Positions 48,248 to 58,116 of a stretch of DNA of 64,000 nucleotides are shown one piece after another (the stretch's first letter is position 1; each line of letters begins with the position of its first letter). Origin of the DNA: JAJPGZ01 sp038229295 (GTDB lineage: Bacteria > Verrucomicrobiota > Verrucomicrobiia > Chthoniobacterales > UBA10450); assembly GCA_038229295.1 (NCBI GenBank), contig JBBROO010000001.1, positions 1 to 64,000 of the forward strand. Reading direction: 5' to 3'. Position numbers and translations under genes: made by a program. Under the pieces are notes generated by a model. The model did no database searches. It had not been told where the DNA came from and saw nothing but the letters and a program-made list of their open reading frames with translations.

Positions 48248-50539
48248 TTAGTATTTCGTCGGGCAACGAACCGCTGCGCGGTAGAACCGCTTCGTTAGTG
48301 CTGCCGCATCCGCGTCGTCATATTGAAATGTTCCGTCGGCCGCGGCGGTGACGCTCGCGATGGTGGTAAACGGCGTCAGCAGATCGGGCGAAGCTTGGAT
48401 GTTGAGCGCGGCGTTCGGCGCCGCTCGACCCGTTAGGCTAAAATGCCGGTTCGCCGGACGCGTTACGGAAGTGATGGTCAATGCCGGCAGAGGTCCTTCG
48501 GAAATTTTCGAGATGAAAGCGTCCGACGAACCGCCTCCGTACAACGCCTGCACCGCGTTCGCGGTTGGAAAATTCGTCGATCTTGTGAAGCCGGTGACGA
48601 AGATCGCACCGAGACCATCGCGCACCACACTCAGCGCGCCTTCGTCTGCTCCGCCGCCAAGATAAGTGGAATAAATTACGTTGGTGCCGGCCGCGTTAAA
48701 CTTCGTGATGTATCCATCATTGCCACCGCCGTAGGTTTGTACCGCGTTCGATTGCGGAAAATTTAAAGACGCAGTTTGGCCGACAGCGTACGCTTCGCCG
48801 CCGTCGTTTACGGCGATGCCGTATCCGTAGTCGGTCTGGACGCCACCGAGAAAAGTTGAATACATGAGTGCGGATCCATTGGCGCTCAGCTTCGAGACAA
48901 ACGCATCAGTCACGCTGCCGATGGCCGGTTGATAAACGCTCCCGACCGGCGCGGTCGGGAAATTCGCCGACATCGTCCGGCCGGTGAGATAAATATTGCC
49001 CGCGCGATCAATCGTCATCGCACTCGCCTGCTCATCGAGTCCGCCGCCGAGATAGGTGGAAAAGATGAGCTGCGAACCGGTGGAATTGAGTTTTGTCACC
49101 AACACATCGCGGCCGCCGCCGATGATCCCCTGGTACGCATTCGCCAGCGGATAATTCAGCGACGCTGTGACGCCCGCGACGATGGCATTGTTATTCGCAT
49201 CGACGGCTATCGCGCGCGCTTCATCGATATCACTGCCGCCGATGTAGGTGGAATAAACGAGCGATTTGCCGTCCGCGCTAAACTTCGTCACGTAAACGTC
49301 GCAACAGCCGCCGCCAAAACTGGACTGGAAGGCGCCCGGCGTGGTCGGGAAATTACTCGCCGACGTATTTCCAGTCACATAGGCGGAACCGCTCGCGTCG
49401 ACGGCGACATCGAATGCGTAACTAAAATTATTCCCGCCGAGATAAGTCGAGTAGAGCAATGTCGATCCGGTGGGATCGAGTTTCGTTAGAAAAACATCCG
49501 AGCCGCCCAGGTTCGTGGATTGGTAGGCGTTCACCGTCGGAAAATCGGTCGAGTACGTATTGCCGGTCAGATAAACATTTCCGTTAAGATCGACAGTCAT
49601 ACTTTGCAGAAGATCGTTCTGGTTGATGCCGCCGCTTCCGCCGAGGTAGGTCGAGTAAATCACGGTCGCGCCGTCGGGACTCAACTTCGTCACGAACGCG
49701 TCGTAACCATTTTTCTTATTCGGCTGAACCGCATTCTTCGTCGGAAAATCAAACGAGTTCGTGTAGCCGGCGATGTAGATGTTGCGTTCGCAATCGAGCG
49801 CAATTTTGTAACCGGGGTCGTCCGCGGAGCCGCCGAAGAACGTCGAATAAGTCAGCGTTGGATCGATCACGAGCGGTTTTGCATGGTCGTACGCGCCTAA
49901 CGAAAAACCAATCGCGCCGTCTTTTCGGATCGCGTAACGCACGTTAACCGGTCGGCGACCGTTCGCGTCCTCCTGCCACGCGACCGGCGCTTGCTCCATC
50001 AGTTCGTCGCCACTGCGAAGCGTGACGCGAAGGTTGCCCTGCTTGTCGATCTTGGCGCGAGCCGCTTCGTCGTAGCGCCACGCGATTCGACCCGTGTCCG
50101 CGCCGGGCGCAACCGTGTATGTGCCTTTCAGTTTCTCGCTCTCGCCCGCGAACGTAAGATCGACATCGTCAAAAAGATTTCGGTAGGCGACGTCGCGGAA
50201 TGTTGGAACATCGCGATGCCACTTCTGCGGATCGTTGCCGATGAAATAATTGCTTTTCGCCGCGGTTTCCTCGCCGGACTGCAACTGCAGCGCCGCATTC
50301 GGCCTAACGAAACGCAATCGTGCTGTGCGCCCACGCCGGGTCATCGTGATCCCGTCGTTGGTAAAGAACATTGCGCCGCTGCCGTTGCGCGCCACGAATC
50401 GAACCGCCGCATCCGTCTGCCCGTCGTTGCGCTCGAACTGCAATGCCGTTTTGCCCCGGAATTCGCCGGAAGGCGCCGCTGACAAGATCGACATGGAGAC
50501 GAAAAACGTGACAGAGCAGGCCGGGATGAAAGTGCGCAC
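48248..50539 (-). CDS. exported SBBP-repeat beta-propeller protein
   Basis: 763 aa. Signal peptide 'RTFIPACSVTFFVSMSILSAAP'. Residues ~28-225: the N-terminal domain common in these proteins ('LQFERNDGQTDAAVRFVARNGSGAMFFTNDGITMTRRG', 'YFIGNDPQKWHRDVPTFRDVAYRNLFDDVDLTFAG'). Residues ~230-690: SBBP (seven-bladed propeller) repeats 'STFLGGS..D.G..IAVD..GN.Y.TG.T.S.DFPT..A.Q...GG..DAFV.KL...GT.L.YSTYLGGS'. C-terminal beta domain of ~75 residues. Likely outer-surface protein of unknown ligand. Confidence 0.92.
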   Translation of the reverse strand: MRTFIPACSVTFFVSMSILSAAPSGEFRGKTALQFERNDGQTDAAVRFVARNGSGAMFFTNDGITMTRRGRTARLRFVRPNAALQLQSGEETAAKSNYFIGNDPQKWHRDVPTFRDVAYRNLFDDVDLTFAGESEKLKGTYTVAPGADTGRIAWRYDEAARAKIDKQGNLRVTLRSGDELMEQAPVAWQEDANGRRPVNVRYAIRKDGAIGFSLGAYDHAKPLVIDPTLTYSTFFGGSADDPGYKIALDCERNIYIAGYTNSFDFPTKNAVQPNKKNGYDAFVTKLSPDGATVIYSTYLGGSGGINQNDLLQSMTVDLNGNVYLTGNTYSTDFPTVNAYQSTNLGGSDVFLTKLDPTGSTLLYSTYLGGNNFSYAFDVAVDASGSAYVTGNTSASNFPTTPGAFQSSFGGGCCDVYVTKFSADGKSLVYSTYIGGSDIDEARAIAVDANNNAIVAGVTASLNYPLANAYQGIIGGGRDVLVTKLNSTGSQLIFSTYLGGGLDEQASAMTIDRAGNIYLTGRTMSANFPTAPVGSVYQPAIGSVTDAFVSKLSANGSALMYSTFLGGVQTDYGYGIAVNDGGEAYAVGQTASLNFPQSNAVQTYGGGNDGYITKFNAAGTNVIYSTYLGGGADEGALSVVRDGLGAIFVTGFTRSTNFPTANAVQALYGGGSSDAFISKISEGPLPALTITSVTRPANRHFSLTGRAAPNAALNIQASPDLLTPFTTIASVTAAADGTFQYDDADAAALTKRFYRAAVRCPTKY

Positions 50540-50617
50540 GCCCCTGAATCGGATGAGGAGGCATTGTTGCGCGTGTGGGCCGACGCGATGGGTTGTGCCC
50601 GAAGGACAGCCTGTTTG

Positions 50618-51397
50618 CTAGGCGCGAACGCGTCGACGCTTAATTTCGTGCGCGGCCCCGGCCGTAGCGCAAAGCAAAGCGATCAACCAGCCGTTGGAAA
50701 ATTCGGGAACGAAAGTAAACGTAAGCGGGCCGAGGCCGATCGCTTGCGCGCCGAGACCTGTGTTGGTGTTCGACCACTCGAACGAGAATTGCGTGATCGG
50801 TCCAACGAAGCTGATGTCGATCGTCCCTTGATTGGTGTTATTGGCGGCGGTCGCGGTGCCTGTCACCACAGTCGTTAGACCCGAACCGGTGATCGTGTTG
50901 TAGCCGGCCACGGCGCTCGTCACTGATGTGGCCGCGACGACGGCACTCGCGGGCGTCAGGCCCTGGATGTTGCGGATCGTGTCGGTGAACTGAGTCCCCG
51001 AGGCATCAATATCCCACAGCTGGAACGAGAGATTGGTCACAGGCGAGGCGAACGACACGGTGACTTTGATAAATGCGCTGGTCGAGCTTTCCGAGGCCAG
51101 GAATAGTTGCAGCGCCTGAACCCCCGTGAAACCGCCCGTGGTTTTCGTCGCATCGATCGCCGGATACGCCGCGTTCCATATGCTGCCGCTCGGGCCAGCG
51201 CCGTTGTTATTGAGGCTGACGGTGACGTCGTTAGGCGCATCGGCAGTAAAACTCTGCGCAAAGGTTTGACCCGGCCCGGGTGCGCCGGCTGTCCAGCCGT
51301 TCGCGGGCCAGTTGAGCATGCTCGCGCGCGCGGCGAATGGCGCGAGGCAAAGCGCGAGCGCGACGAACTGGGCGAACTTGGCGGGCGACGAAGGCAT
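50618..51397 (-). CDS. exported protein with PEP-CTERM-like C-terminus
   Basis: 259 aa. Signal peptide 'KFAQFVALALCLAPFAARASM'. The middle is a beta-rich domain with many Thr/Ser/Asn ('SFASPVTNLSFQLWDIDASGTQF', 'ISFVGPITQFSFEWSNTNTGLG'), similar to choice-of-anchor-type domains. The end 'FVPEFSNGWLIALLCATAGAAHEIKRRRVRA' has the V-P-E motif, a membrane helix and an Arg cluster as in PEP-CTERM sorting signals recognised by exosortase; the second Pro of the motif is missing, so the match is imperfect. Probably surface-displayed or secreted. Confidence 0.75.
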   Translation of the reverse strand: MPSSPAKFAQFVALALCLAPFAARASMLNWPANGWTAGAPGPGQTFAQSFTADAPNDVTVSLNNNGAGPSGSIWNAAYPAIDATKTTGGFTGVQALQLFLASESSTSAFIKVTVSFASPVTNLSFQLWDIDASGTQFTDTIRNIQGLTPASAVVAATSVTSAVAGYNTITGSGLTTVVTGTATAANNTNQGTIDISFVGPITQFSFEWSNTNTGLGAQAIGLGPLTFTFVPEFSNGWLIALLCATAGAAHEIKRRRVRA

Positions 51398-51488
51398 AAA
51401 CGGCTGTCATGCTTTAAGCATGTGATGTGCCGGTGAGTTGCCGATACTGGCAGCCCGGCCTCACCGCGTTACACTTGTCGATCTTGCG

Positions 51489-52679
51489 ATGAAATCGGGA
51501 TTTCTCGAGAAACTGATTGGCCGGCTTGGCCGCATCGGGCCGGAGGAGGTGCAGAATTATTTTCTGCGGCTGGCGCAGGAGAAAGGTTTTCTCGAGACGG
51601 TTTTCAACGCCATCCAGGAAGGGATCATTGTGACCGATTCGAACGGTCGCATCACCTATCTGAATCAGGCCGCATGCGAGTTGTTCGGATTACAGAATGA
51701 AGATTCGATCGGCAAGCCGCTCGATGAGCGCGTGCGCGGATTGGATTGGAAATCGCTGACGCAAAGTGGCGGGCCGGTCAGTCGCGACATTGAAATTTTT
51801 TATCCGGCGAATCGCGTGATCAATTTTTACATCGTGCCGCTGCTCATCGAGCCGCACGAGACTGAGGACAAGATCGACATGTCGGCCCAGCAAGTTGGGC
51901 ACGCGATGATCCTGCGCGACATCACTGAGAGCCGGCGCTCCGCCGCGCAGACGCTCGAGTCGGAAAGATTCAACGCGCTGACATTACTTGCCGCCGGCGT
52001 CGCGCATGAAATCGGCAATCCACTTAATTCGCTGAACATTCATCTGCAATTGATGGAGCGAAAACTGCGCGAAGTGGAAAGTGAAGCGCGGCACGAATTG
52101 CAGGACTCGATCGCGGTCGCGCGAGCGGAGATTAATCGGCTCGACTCGATCGTCTCACAATTTTTGCGCGCGATTCGACCGACGCAGCCGCAACTGCAAC
52201 CGGAAAACGTGAACGCGATTGTCGATGAAGCGGTGCGCTTCTTCGCGCCGGAAATAAAAGATCGAGATATCGTGGTCGAACAGGAACTGCGTTCCGATTT
52301 GCCGATGCTGCAACTGGACCGGGACCAGATGAAGCAGGCGTTTTATAACGTAATCAAGAATGGCCTCGAAGCCATGAAGCAACGCGGCATTCTGCGCATC
52401 CGCACGGATAAGGATGATTCGCATGTGCTCGTCAGCTTCACCGACACGGGCGGCGGGATTTCCGCGGAAAATCTCAGCCGCGTTCTCGATCCTTATTTCA
52501 CCACGAAAGTTTCCGGCACCGGGCTTGGGCTTTTAATCGTGCGCCGCATTGTGCGCGAACACGGCGGCGAGTTGTCGATCCAAAGTAGTGAAGGCAAAGG
52601 GCTCACCCTAACGATTCGTCTTCCGTACATCGACAAGCGCGTGCGCATGCTGGAAGCGGGAACGCGCGAAAAAGTCTAG
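51489..52679 (+). CDS. two-component sensor histidine kinase with PAS domain
   Basis: 396 aa, soluble. PAS domain ~35-130 ('VFNAIQEGIIVTDSNGRITYLNQAACELFG'), HisKA with phospho-acceptor His173 in 'LAAGVAHEIGNPLNSLNIHLQLMERKL', and HATPase_c: N box 'VIKNGLEAM', G1 'FTDTGGGIS', G2 'GTGLGL'. NtrB-like architecture. Its probable partner is the NtrC-type regulator at 53409, but a reverse-strand START gene separates them. ATG 51489 is the family-like start; the open frame from 51438 is not needed. Stop overlaps the convergent START gene by four bases. Confidence 0.93.
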   Translation: MKSGFLEKLIGRLGRIGPEEVQNYFLRLAQEKGFLETVFNAIQEGIIVTDSNGRITYLNQAACELFGLQNEDSIGKPLDERVRGLDWKSLTQSGGPVSRDIEIFYPANRVINFYIVPLLIEPHETEDKIDMSAQQVGHAMILRDITESRRSAAQTLESERFNALTLLAAGVAHEIGNPLNSLNIHLQLMERKLREVESEARHELQDSIAVARAEINRLDSIVSQFLRAIRPTQPQLQPENVNAIVDEAVRFFAPEIKDRDIVVEQELRSDLPMLQLDRDQMKQAFYNVIKNGLEAMKQRGILRIRTDKDDSHVLVSFTDTGGGISAENLSRVLDPYFTTKVSGTGLGLLIVRRIVREHGGELSIQSSEGKGLTLTIRLPYIDKRVRMLEAGTREKV

Positions 52680-53341
52680 CGTTCTTCCGCGCTGTATTTC
52701 GGATTCTTCACCTGCTTGCGAACGGCCGCGAAAATCCGCCCGATGCTGGTTTGGCTGGCGTGATTCGCGATGAACGCGGGAATGGCGCCGCCGGTATCGG
52801 TGTAAACGGAATAGGTAGCGCGGGTTTTGTTAGGCGCGCGCGGTTCGATCAACCAGCCGCCTTCGCATCTGTTTACGCGCACCACGCCTTTCTTTTCCGG
52901 TGGCCCGAGTTCGTTCGCCGGCGACCAACGATACGAGTAAGCAATTCCGTCGGACGCCGGCCAGGATTTTTTCCAAATGCGCAAAGTGTAATCGCGGTCC
53001 TGACAAATCTTCGGCGAGACGCGCTGATACGTGACAATGGAATCGCTTTCGCTTTTCACCAGCCGACATTCGGTCGTGAAGGGCATGAAGTTTGGATAAC
53101 TTTCGATGTCGTCGAGAACCGCTTGCACCGCGCGAGTAGCGGCGTCGATCTCGCCGACGGCTTTGAATTCTTTGACCGATGAGCCGGCACGGACACGGGT
53201 GTAAATGGCGACGTCGGAGATTTTGCTCGCGAATTTCCAGCCGTCATTTGGATTAACGGATGCGACGGATTCGTCGGCGGCTGCGACGCAAATCGGAAAT
53301 TGAATCGACGAAAGAGCGGCGATGATGACCCACAGTCGCAT
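52676..53341 (-). CDS. exported START/SRPBCC-domain protein
   Basis: 221 aa. Signal peptide 'RLWVIIAALSSIQFPICVAAAD'. The body is a START-like lipid-binding domain: 'GWKFASKISDVAIYTRVRAGSSVKEFKAVGEIDA', 'VLDDIESYPNFMPFTTECRLVKSESD', 'DRDYTLRIWKKSW', 'CEGGWLIEPRAPNKTRATYSVYTDTGGAIPAFIANHASQ' in segments. Start ATG 53341; the longer frame to 53428 would overlap the response regulator and lacks a signal peptide at its start. Periplasmic; ligand unknown. Lies antisense between the kinase and regulator genes. Confidence 0.88.
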   Translation of the reverse strand: MRLWVIIAALSSIQFPICVAAADESVASVNPNDGWKFASKISDVAIYTRVRAGSSVKEFKAVGEIDAATRAVQAVLDDIESYPNFMPFTTECRLVKSESDSIVTYQRVSPKICQDRDYTLRIWKKSWPASDGIAYSYRWSPANELGPPEKKGVVRVNRCEGGWLIEPRAPNKTRATYSVYTDTGGAIPAFIANHASQTSIGRIFAAVRKQVKNPKYSAEER

Positions 53342-53408
53342 TGTCGATCTTAGCACAGTTAGCGATTGAGACATTGAGGAGTTGAGTGAGAATAAATGGC
53401 CCACGCTC

Positions 53409-54827
53409 ATGCAGCCAACGATTCTCATTGTCGACGACGAGAAACATACGCGCGACGGTCTCCGGCGTTTGCTGGAAGATGATTACGATGTTTACGTCGG
53501 CGCCGACATCGCCAGCGCGATGAATGTGCTCGAGCGCGAACATGTCGATCTTTTGCTGACGGATCTCCGACTCGGCGGCGAGGATGGAATGCAATTGATC
53601 GAGCGCGCATTGAAAATGTCGCATGCGCCCATTTGCATCATGATGACGGCGTATGGTTCGGTCGATACCGCGGTCGAAGCGATGAAACGCGGCGCTTACG
53701 ATTTCGTGACCAAGCCGTTGAATCTCGACAAAGTCGAAATGCTGCTCGCGCGCGCATTGCAAAGTCGCAAGCTCGAACAAGAAAATCGGACGCTGCGCGA
53801 ACAAGTGGACGAGCGCTACGGCTTGGAAAACATTTTGGGCGAATCGCTCGCGTTGCGCGAAGTGCTTGACACGATCCGGCAAGTTGCGCCTTCGTCGGCG
53901 AACGTGCTCATCGAAGGCGAGAGCGGCACGGGCAAAGAACTGGCTGCGCACGCGATTCACAATTTAAGCCGGCGAAACAAAGCGAAGTTCGTGGTGGTGC
54001 ATTGCGCGGCGCTTTCGCCGCAATTGCTCGAGAGCGAGTTGTTCGGTCACGAAAAAGGTGCGTTCACCGGCGCGAGCGAACGCCGCATTGGGCGATTCGA
54101 GCAGGCGAACAGCGGCACAATCTTTTTGGACGAGATCGGCGAGATCGACGCGAGCACACAGGTGAAATTATTGCGCATCATGAGTGAAGCCCACGCTTTC
54201 GAGCGGGTGGGCGGGAACCAGACGCTGCAGGCAGATGTGCGCGTCATCGCCGCGACGAACAAAAATTTGGAGAAACTGGTCGAGGAAGGAAAATTCCGGG
54301 ACGATCTGTTCTTTCGGCTTAACGTCGTCCGGATCACGATGCCGCCGTTGCGCGAACGAAAAGAAGATATTCCGCTTCTCGTGCGCAGCTTTTTGCGGCA
54401 TTTCTGTGAGACGAACGGCAAGCCGCTTGTCGATCTTACACCGGATGCGATGGACGCTCTGCTCACTTACAATTGGCCGGGAAATGTGCGCGAGCTGCGC
54501 ACCGCCATCGAGCATGGTGTCGTCATGGCGACGGAATCGCGCGTGACGCTGCGCGATTTGCCGATGAGTGTGCGCCAGGCGGCCGGCACGCCATTAGCAC
54601 GCGGGATTTCGGCGACAAAAGCGTTCGGCGCCAAAACGAGCCCGCTCGATCTGCACGAGACCGAACGAAAATTAATTCTGCAAGCGCTCGCGGCAACGAA
54701 CGGCAACGTGACCGCAGCGGCGAAGAAACTCGGCATCAGCCGCCGCACATTGCATCGCAAGATCAACGAGATGGAGGCCGAGAAGAAACAATTGGAACCG
54801 GCCGCGGCGACAAATACGAAGGAGTAA
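53409..54827 (+). CDS. sigma-54-dependent response regulator (NtrC family)
   Basis: 472 aa. Receiver domain 1-118: Asp52 in 'LLLTDLRLGGEDG' is the phosphorylation site, Lys102 in 'DFVTKPLN'. AAA+ domain ~142-370: Walker A 'GESGTGKE', sigma-54 contact loop 'GAFTGA' (217-222), 'GTIFLDEIGEID', 'NWPGNVRELR'. C-terminal Fis-type HTH 'GNVTAAAKKLGISRRTLHRKI'. Activates sigma-54 promoters when phosphorylated, presumably by the kinase at 51489. ATG 53409 is preferred to the TTG at 53382. A membrane-protein gene follows after three bases. Confidence 0.96.
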   Translation: MQPTILIVDDEKHTRDGLRRLLEDDYDVYVGADIASAMNVLEREHVDLLLTDLRLGGEDGMQLIERALKMSHAPICIMMTAYGSVDTAVEAMKRGAYDFVTKPLNLDKVEMLLARALQSRKLEQENRTLREQVDERYGLENILGESLALREVLDTIRQVAPSSANVLIEGESGTGKELAAHAIHNLSRRNKAKFVVVHCAALSPQLLESELFGHEKGAFTGASERRIGRFEQANSGTIFLDEIGEIDASTQVKLLRIMSEAHAFERVGGNQTLQADVRVIAATNKNLEKLVEEGKFRDDLFFRLNVVRITMPPLRERKEDIPLLVRSFLRHFCETNGKPLVDLTPDAMDALLTYNWPGNVRELRTAIEHGVVMATESRVTLRDLPMSVRQAAGTPLARGISATKAFGAKTSPLDLHETERKLILQALAATNGNVTAAAKKLGISRRTLHRKINEMEAEKKQLEPAAATNTKE

Positions 54828-54830
54828 TCG

Positions 54831-56570
54831 ATGCCGGGCGCCGCCGATTTCATCCAACGTTCCGTGCACGCGCTCGAAGCGGGCGGGCTGGTCGTGTGGA
54901 TTCGACGCGGGCTCGTCGCGCTCGCCATCATCACTTTGGCGATCATCTACATGTACAATTTTCGCGGACTGGCTACGTCGCAGGCGATGGACCAGGCGCA
55001 AATCGGGCGACACATTGCCAGTGGTCGTGGGTGGATGACCGAGGTCGTTAGGCCGCGGGCCGTTGCGCAATTGCAAGCGCACGGACGCAACGTCCCGCAG
55101 ACAATCTGGTTCGATACTTACAACGCGCCTTTGCCGCCGCTGGTCGATGCCATCGCGCTGTTGCCGGTGAAATCGCACTGGCAAATGACACCGCGCGACC
55201 TGGTTTACACCGGCGACAAGGCGATTGCCGTCATGTCGATCTTGCTCTTTCTCGGTTCGGTCGTGGTGCTTTTCTTTACTGCGCGTCGGCTCTTCGATGA
55301 AAGACTTGCGCTGCTCGCGTGCACCCTGGTCATCATCTGCGATGCGATGTGGCAATATTCGCTCTCTGGATTGCCGCAGATGCTTTTGCTGCTGCTGTTC
55401 AACGCCACCATTTACGCGCTCGTCCGCGCAGTCGAAGCAAAATACGGCGGCGGTCGCCTCGGCCTTTGGCTGGGCGCAGTCGGGATTGGCTTTGGACTCC
55501 TCGCGCTCACGCACGCGCTCAGCATCTGGATTTTTCTAGGCGCGTTTGTTTTTTGTTTCTTTTTCTTTCGCCCGCGCGGCTGGGCTGCGGCCATTGTGCT
55601 GGCGGCGTTTGTCGTGATTTACACGCCGTGGTTGCTCCGGAACTTCTTGGTCTGCGGTCAACCGGGAGGCATCGCGATCTATTCGGTGCTCGACGGCACG
55701 GCGCATAATGAAGCGGGTTGGATGCGACGGGCGGATCTCGAATTTGATGGCGTCGGCCCAGGCGCATTTCGCGACAAGATCGCCACAAACGTCATCGGAC
55801 AGACCGGGCGCATCTTCGAGCACCTCGGCTGGAGCATCGTGGCGCTTATGTTTTTCGCGGCCCTGATGCACCGCTTTAAGCGACCGGAAACGCGCGCGCT
55901 CCGCTGGCTCATTTTAGCAATGTGGGGAGGCGCGTCTCTCGGTATGGCGATTTTCGGGGTCAGCGAAGAGCAAGGCTTTGCCGCTAATCAACTGCATCTT
56001 CTCTTCGTGCCTTTGATGACGTGTTACGGCCTCGCCTATCTGCTGGTGCAATGGAACCGTCTGGGCATTGAGTTTCGTCTCGCTCGCATCGCATTCCTGA
56101 GCTTGCTCTTTTTTCTTTGCGGAATGCCGATGCTGACAACGCTTTTCCTTGTGTTCTTTGGGCCGGGCAAATCGGCCGTCCGCTGGCCACCCTATGTTCC
56201 ACCCTATGTGGCGGTATTAAATGCTTGGATGAAGCCTAACGAGGTCATTGCCTCCGACATGCCATGGGCCATCGCCTGGTATGCCGACCGCCCCAGTCTT
56301 TGGCTCCCGGATACGATCAAGTCTTTCACCGAGTTTAATGATTACAAAGTTGTCGGCTTTCCCGTGAACGGCCTCTATCTTACCCCCGTTAGCGGTAGCG
56401 GAAATACCCTGCGCGATATCGTCAAAGGCGAATACCGCGATTGGGCGCCGGTCATTCAACGCACGGTCTCGGTCGACAAATTTCCACTGAAATGGGCGAC
56501 CTTGCTCGGCTTGGAAAATGAGTGCGTCTTTTTTAGCGATCATGATCGCCAGCAAACTCCAGTGCCATGA
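54831..56570 (+). CDS. multi-pass membrane GT-C-like glycosyltransferase (579 aa)
   Basis: ~12 membrane helices with a C-terminal soluble part (~450-579). 'FRGLATSQAMDQAQIGRHIASGRGWMTEVVRPRAVAQLQ' follows helix 1 (loop with an Asp pair, catalytic in GT39/GT83 proteins); 'YAPLPPL'-like 'YNAPLPPLVDAIALLP' is also GT-C-like. It starts three bases after the response regulator, and its TGA overlaps glmM's ATG by four. Likely works on lipid-linked sugars for envelope glycans; substrate unknown. Confidence 0.75.
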   Translation: MPGAADFIQRSVHALEAGGLVVWIRRGLVALAIITLAIIYMYNFRGLATSQAMDQAQIGRHIASGRGWMTEVVRPRAVAQLQAHGRNVPQTIWFDTYNAPLPPLVDAIALLPVKSHWQMTPRDLVYTGDKAIAVMSILLFLGSVVVLFFTARRLFDERLALLACTLVIICDAMWQYSLSGLPQMLLLLLFNATIYALVRAVEAKYGGGRLGLWLGAVGIGFGLLALTHALSIWIFLGAFVFCFFFFRPRGWAAAIVLAAFVVIYTPWLLRNFLVCGQPGGIAIYSVLDGTAHNEAGWMRRADLEFDGVGPGAFRDKIATNVIGQTGRIFEHLGWSIVALMFFAALMHRFKRPETRALRWLILAMWGGASLGMAIFGVSEEQGFAANQLHLLFVPLMTCYGLAYLLVQWNRLGIEFRLARIAFLSLLFFLCGMPMLTTLFLVFFGPGKSAVRWPPYVPPYVAVLNAWMKPNEVIASDMPWAIAWYADRPSLWLPDTIKSFTEFNDYKVVGFPVNGLYLTPVSGSGNTLRDIVKGEYRDWAPVIQRTVSVDKFPLKWATLLGLENECVFFSDHDRQQTPVP

Positions 56571-57964
56571 AGCAATCGAGCGCGCCGGAGAAGAAGATAT
56601 TTGGCACGGACGGTGTTCGCGGAGTTGCCAACGTCGAGCCGGTCACGGCGGAGACAGCATTAAAACTTGGCCGCGCCGCGGCCCATGTTTTCATGCAATT
56701 GAATCCGCGCACTTTGCCGGAAGGCGCCCGCCCGAAAATCGTTCTCGGCAAAGACACGCGGCTTTCCGGTTACATGCTCGAGAACGCGCTCGTCGCTGGC
56801 ATCACCTCGTTAGGCGTGGATGTTATCATCATCGGTCCGCTGCCGACGCCGGGCGTCGCTTACATCACGCGCTCGCTCCGCGCCGATGCTGGCATCGTTC
56901 TCTCCGCCTCGCACAATCCGTATGAAGACAACGGCATAAAATTTTTCCGACACGACGGCTACAAACTCGACGACAAGATCGAAGAAGAAATCGAGCAGCT
57001 CGTTTTTACCGGCAAGATCGACAACGTGCGCCCCACCGCTGGAAAAATCGGGCGCGCCGCGCGCATCGACGATGCGCTTGGTCGCTACGTCGAATTCGCT
57101 AAAGCCAGTTTCCCGCGAAAAATGTCACTCGAAGAAATGCGCATCGCCGTCGACGTCGCCAACGGCGCCGCTTACAAATCTACCCCCTGCATTCTGCGCG
57201 AGCTTGGCGCCGAAGTCATCGTTAGGCACAACGAGCCGAACGGCACCAACATCAACGCGCAATGCGGCAGCACCCATCCGGAAGAAATTCAGCGCATCGT
57301 CAAAGAAACCGGCGCGAGCGTCGGCATCGCTCATGATGGCGACGCCGATCGCGTCCTGATGTGTGACGAAAACGGCGAGATTGTCGATGGCGACGAGATC
57401 CTCGCCATCGCCGCTGTCGATCTTTTGCGACGAGAACGGCTCGCACAAAAAACTTTGGTCGCAACAGTCATGAGCAACTTCGGTCTCGACGAAACGCTCG
57501 CTGCTGCCGGCGGTAAAGTTATTCGCACCAAAGTGGGCGACCGTTACGTGCTCGAAGAAATGATAACGCGCGATTTCAACCTCGGTGGCGAACAAAGCGG
57601 CCACATTATCTTCCGCGATTTCACTACTACCGGCGACGGCATCATCAGCGCGCTGCAAATCTTGCGGATCATGCACGCCACTGGCGAACCGCTGAGCAAA
57701 TTGAAAACCTGCTTGAAAAAATATCCGCAAGCGCAACGCAACCTGAAAGTGAAATCGAAACCGCCGATCGAAGATCTGCGTGAAGTGGTAAAGTTGCGCG
57801 ACGAAGTCGAGCGCGAGCTCGCCGGCAAAGGCCGCATCCTCCTGCGCTACTCCGGCACCGAACCGAAAATTCGTTTACTCATCGAAGGCCGCGAACTGGA
57901 CAAGATCGACAAGCAAGCCAACCGCATCGCCGATGCAATTCAAACTGCGATCGGAGCGAACTAA
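56567..57964 (+). CDS. glmM: phosphoglucosamine mutase
   Basis: 465 aa (family ~445). 'FGTDGVRGVAN' at the N-terminus, active-site phosphoserine Ser115 in 'VLSASHNPYEDNGIKFF', metal loop 'GIAHDGDADRVLMCDENGEIVDGD' and 'RYSGTEPKIRLLIEG' are all present. It interconverts glucosamine-6-P and glucosamine-1-P on the way to UDP-GlcNAc for peptidoglycan. Coupled to the upstream membrane-protein gene by a 4-nt overlap. It contains three copies of the 10-bp word, encoding 'GKIDN', 'AVDLL' and 'DKIDK'. Confidence 0.97.
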   Translation: MKQSSAPEKKIFGTDGVRGVANVEPVTAETALKLGRAAAHVFMQLNPRTLPEGARPKIVLGKDTRLSGYMLENALVAGITSLGVDVIIIGPLPTPGVAYITRSLRADAGIVLSASHNPYEDNGIKFFRHDGYKLDDKIEEEIEQLVFTGKIDNVRPTAGKIGRAARIDDALGRYVEFAKASFPRKMSLEEMRIAVDVANGAAYKSTPCILRELGAEVIVRHNEPNGTNINAQCGSTHPEEIQRIVKETGASVGIAHDGDADRVLMCDENGEIVDGDEILAIAAVDLLRRERLAQKTLVATVMSNFGLDETLAAAGGKVIRTKVGDRYVLEEMITRDFNLGGEQSGHIIFRDFTTTGDGIISALQILRIMHATGEPLSKLKTCLKKYPQAQRNLKVKSKPPIEDLREVVKLRDEVERELAGKGRILLRYSGTEPKIRLLIEGRELDKIDKQANRIADAIQTAIGAN

Positions 57965-58116
57965 ATGACACCGCGTCTCCACTCGCTGTCATCCCGAGCC
58001 GCGCAGACGGCGAGGGACCTCACAGTCGAAGTCCGGGTGCTCTTTCGTCCAGCGTGTGCCACAAGAGTCTGTGCGAGATCGTTCGCTCCGCTCACGATGA
58101 CACGCGTTCTACCGTT
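57965..58116. repeat. intergenic element with terminal 'TGTCATC/GATGACA' ends
   Basis: Between glmM and scpB, 'CTGTCATCCCGAGCCGCG' (from ~57987) and 'CGCTCACGATGACACG' (to ~58103) form an imperfect inverted pair around 'GGCGAGGGACCTCACAG'. Sequences of this kind are familiar as high-copy interspersed repeats in soil-bacterial genomes (recollection). Only one copy occurs in the window. No gene is encoded. Confidence 0.4.

Noticed and set aside
53253..53960. Minus-strand ORF of 235 aa over the response regulator
   Set aside because: Arg/His-rich shadow frame opposite a gene with clear receiver-domain motifs.
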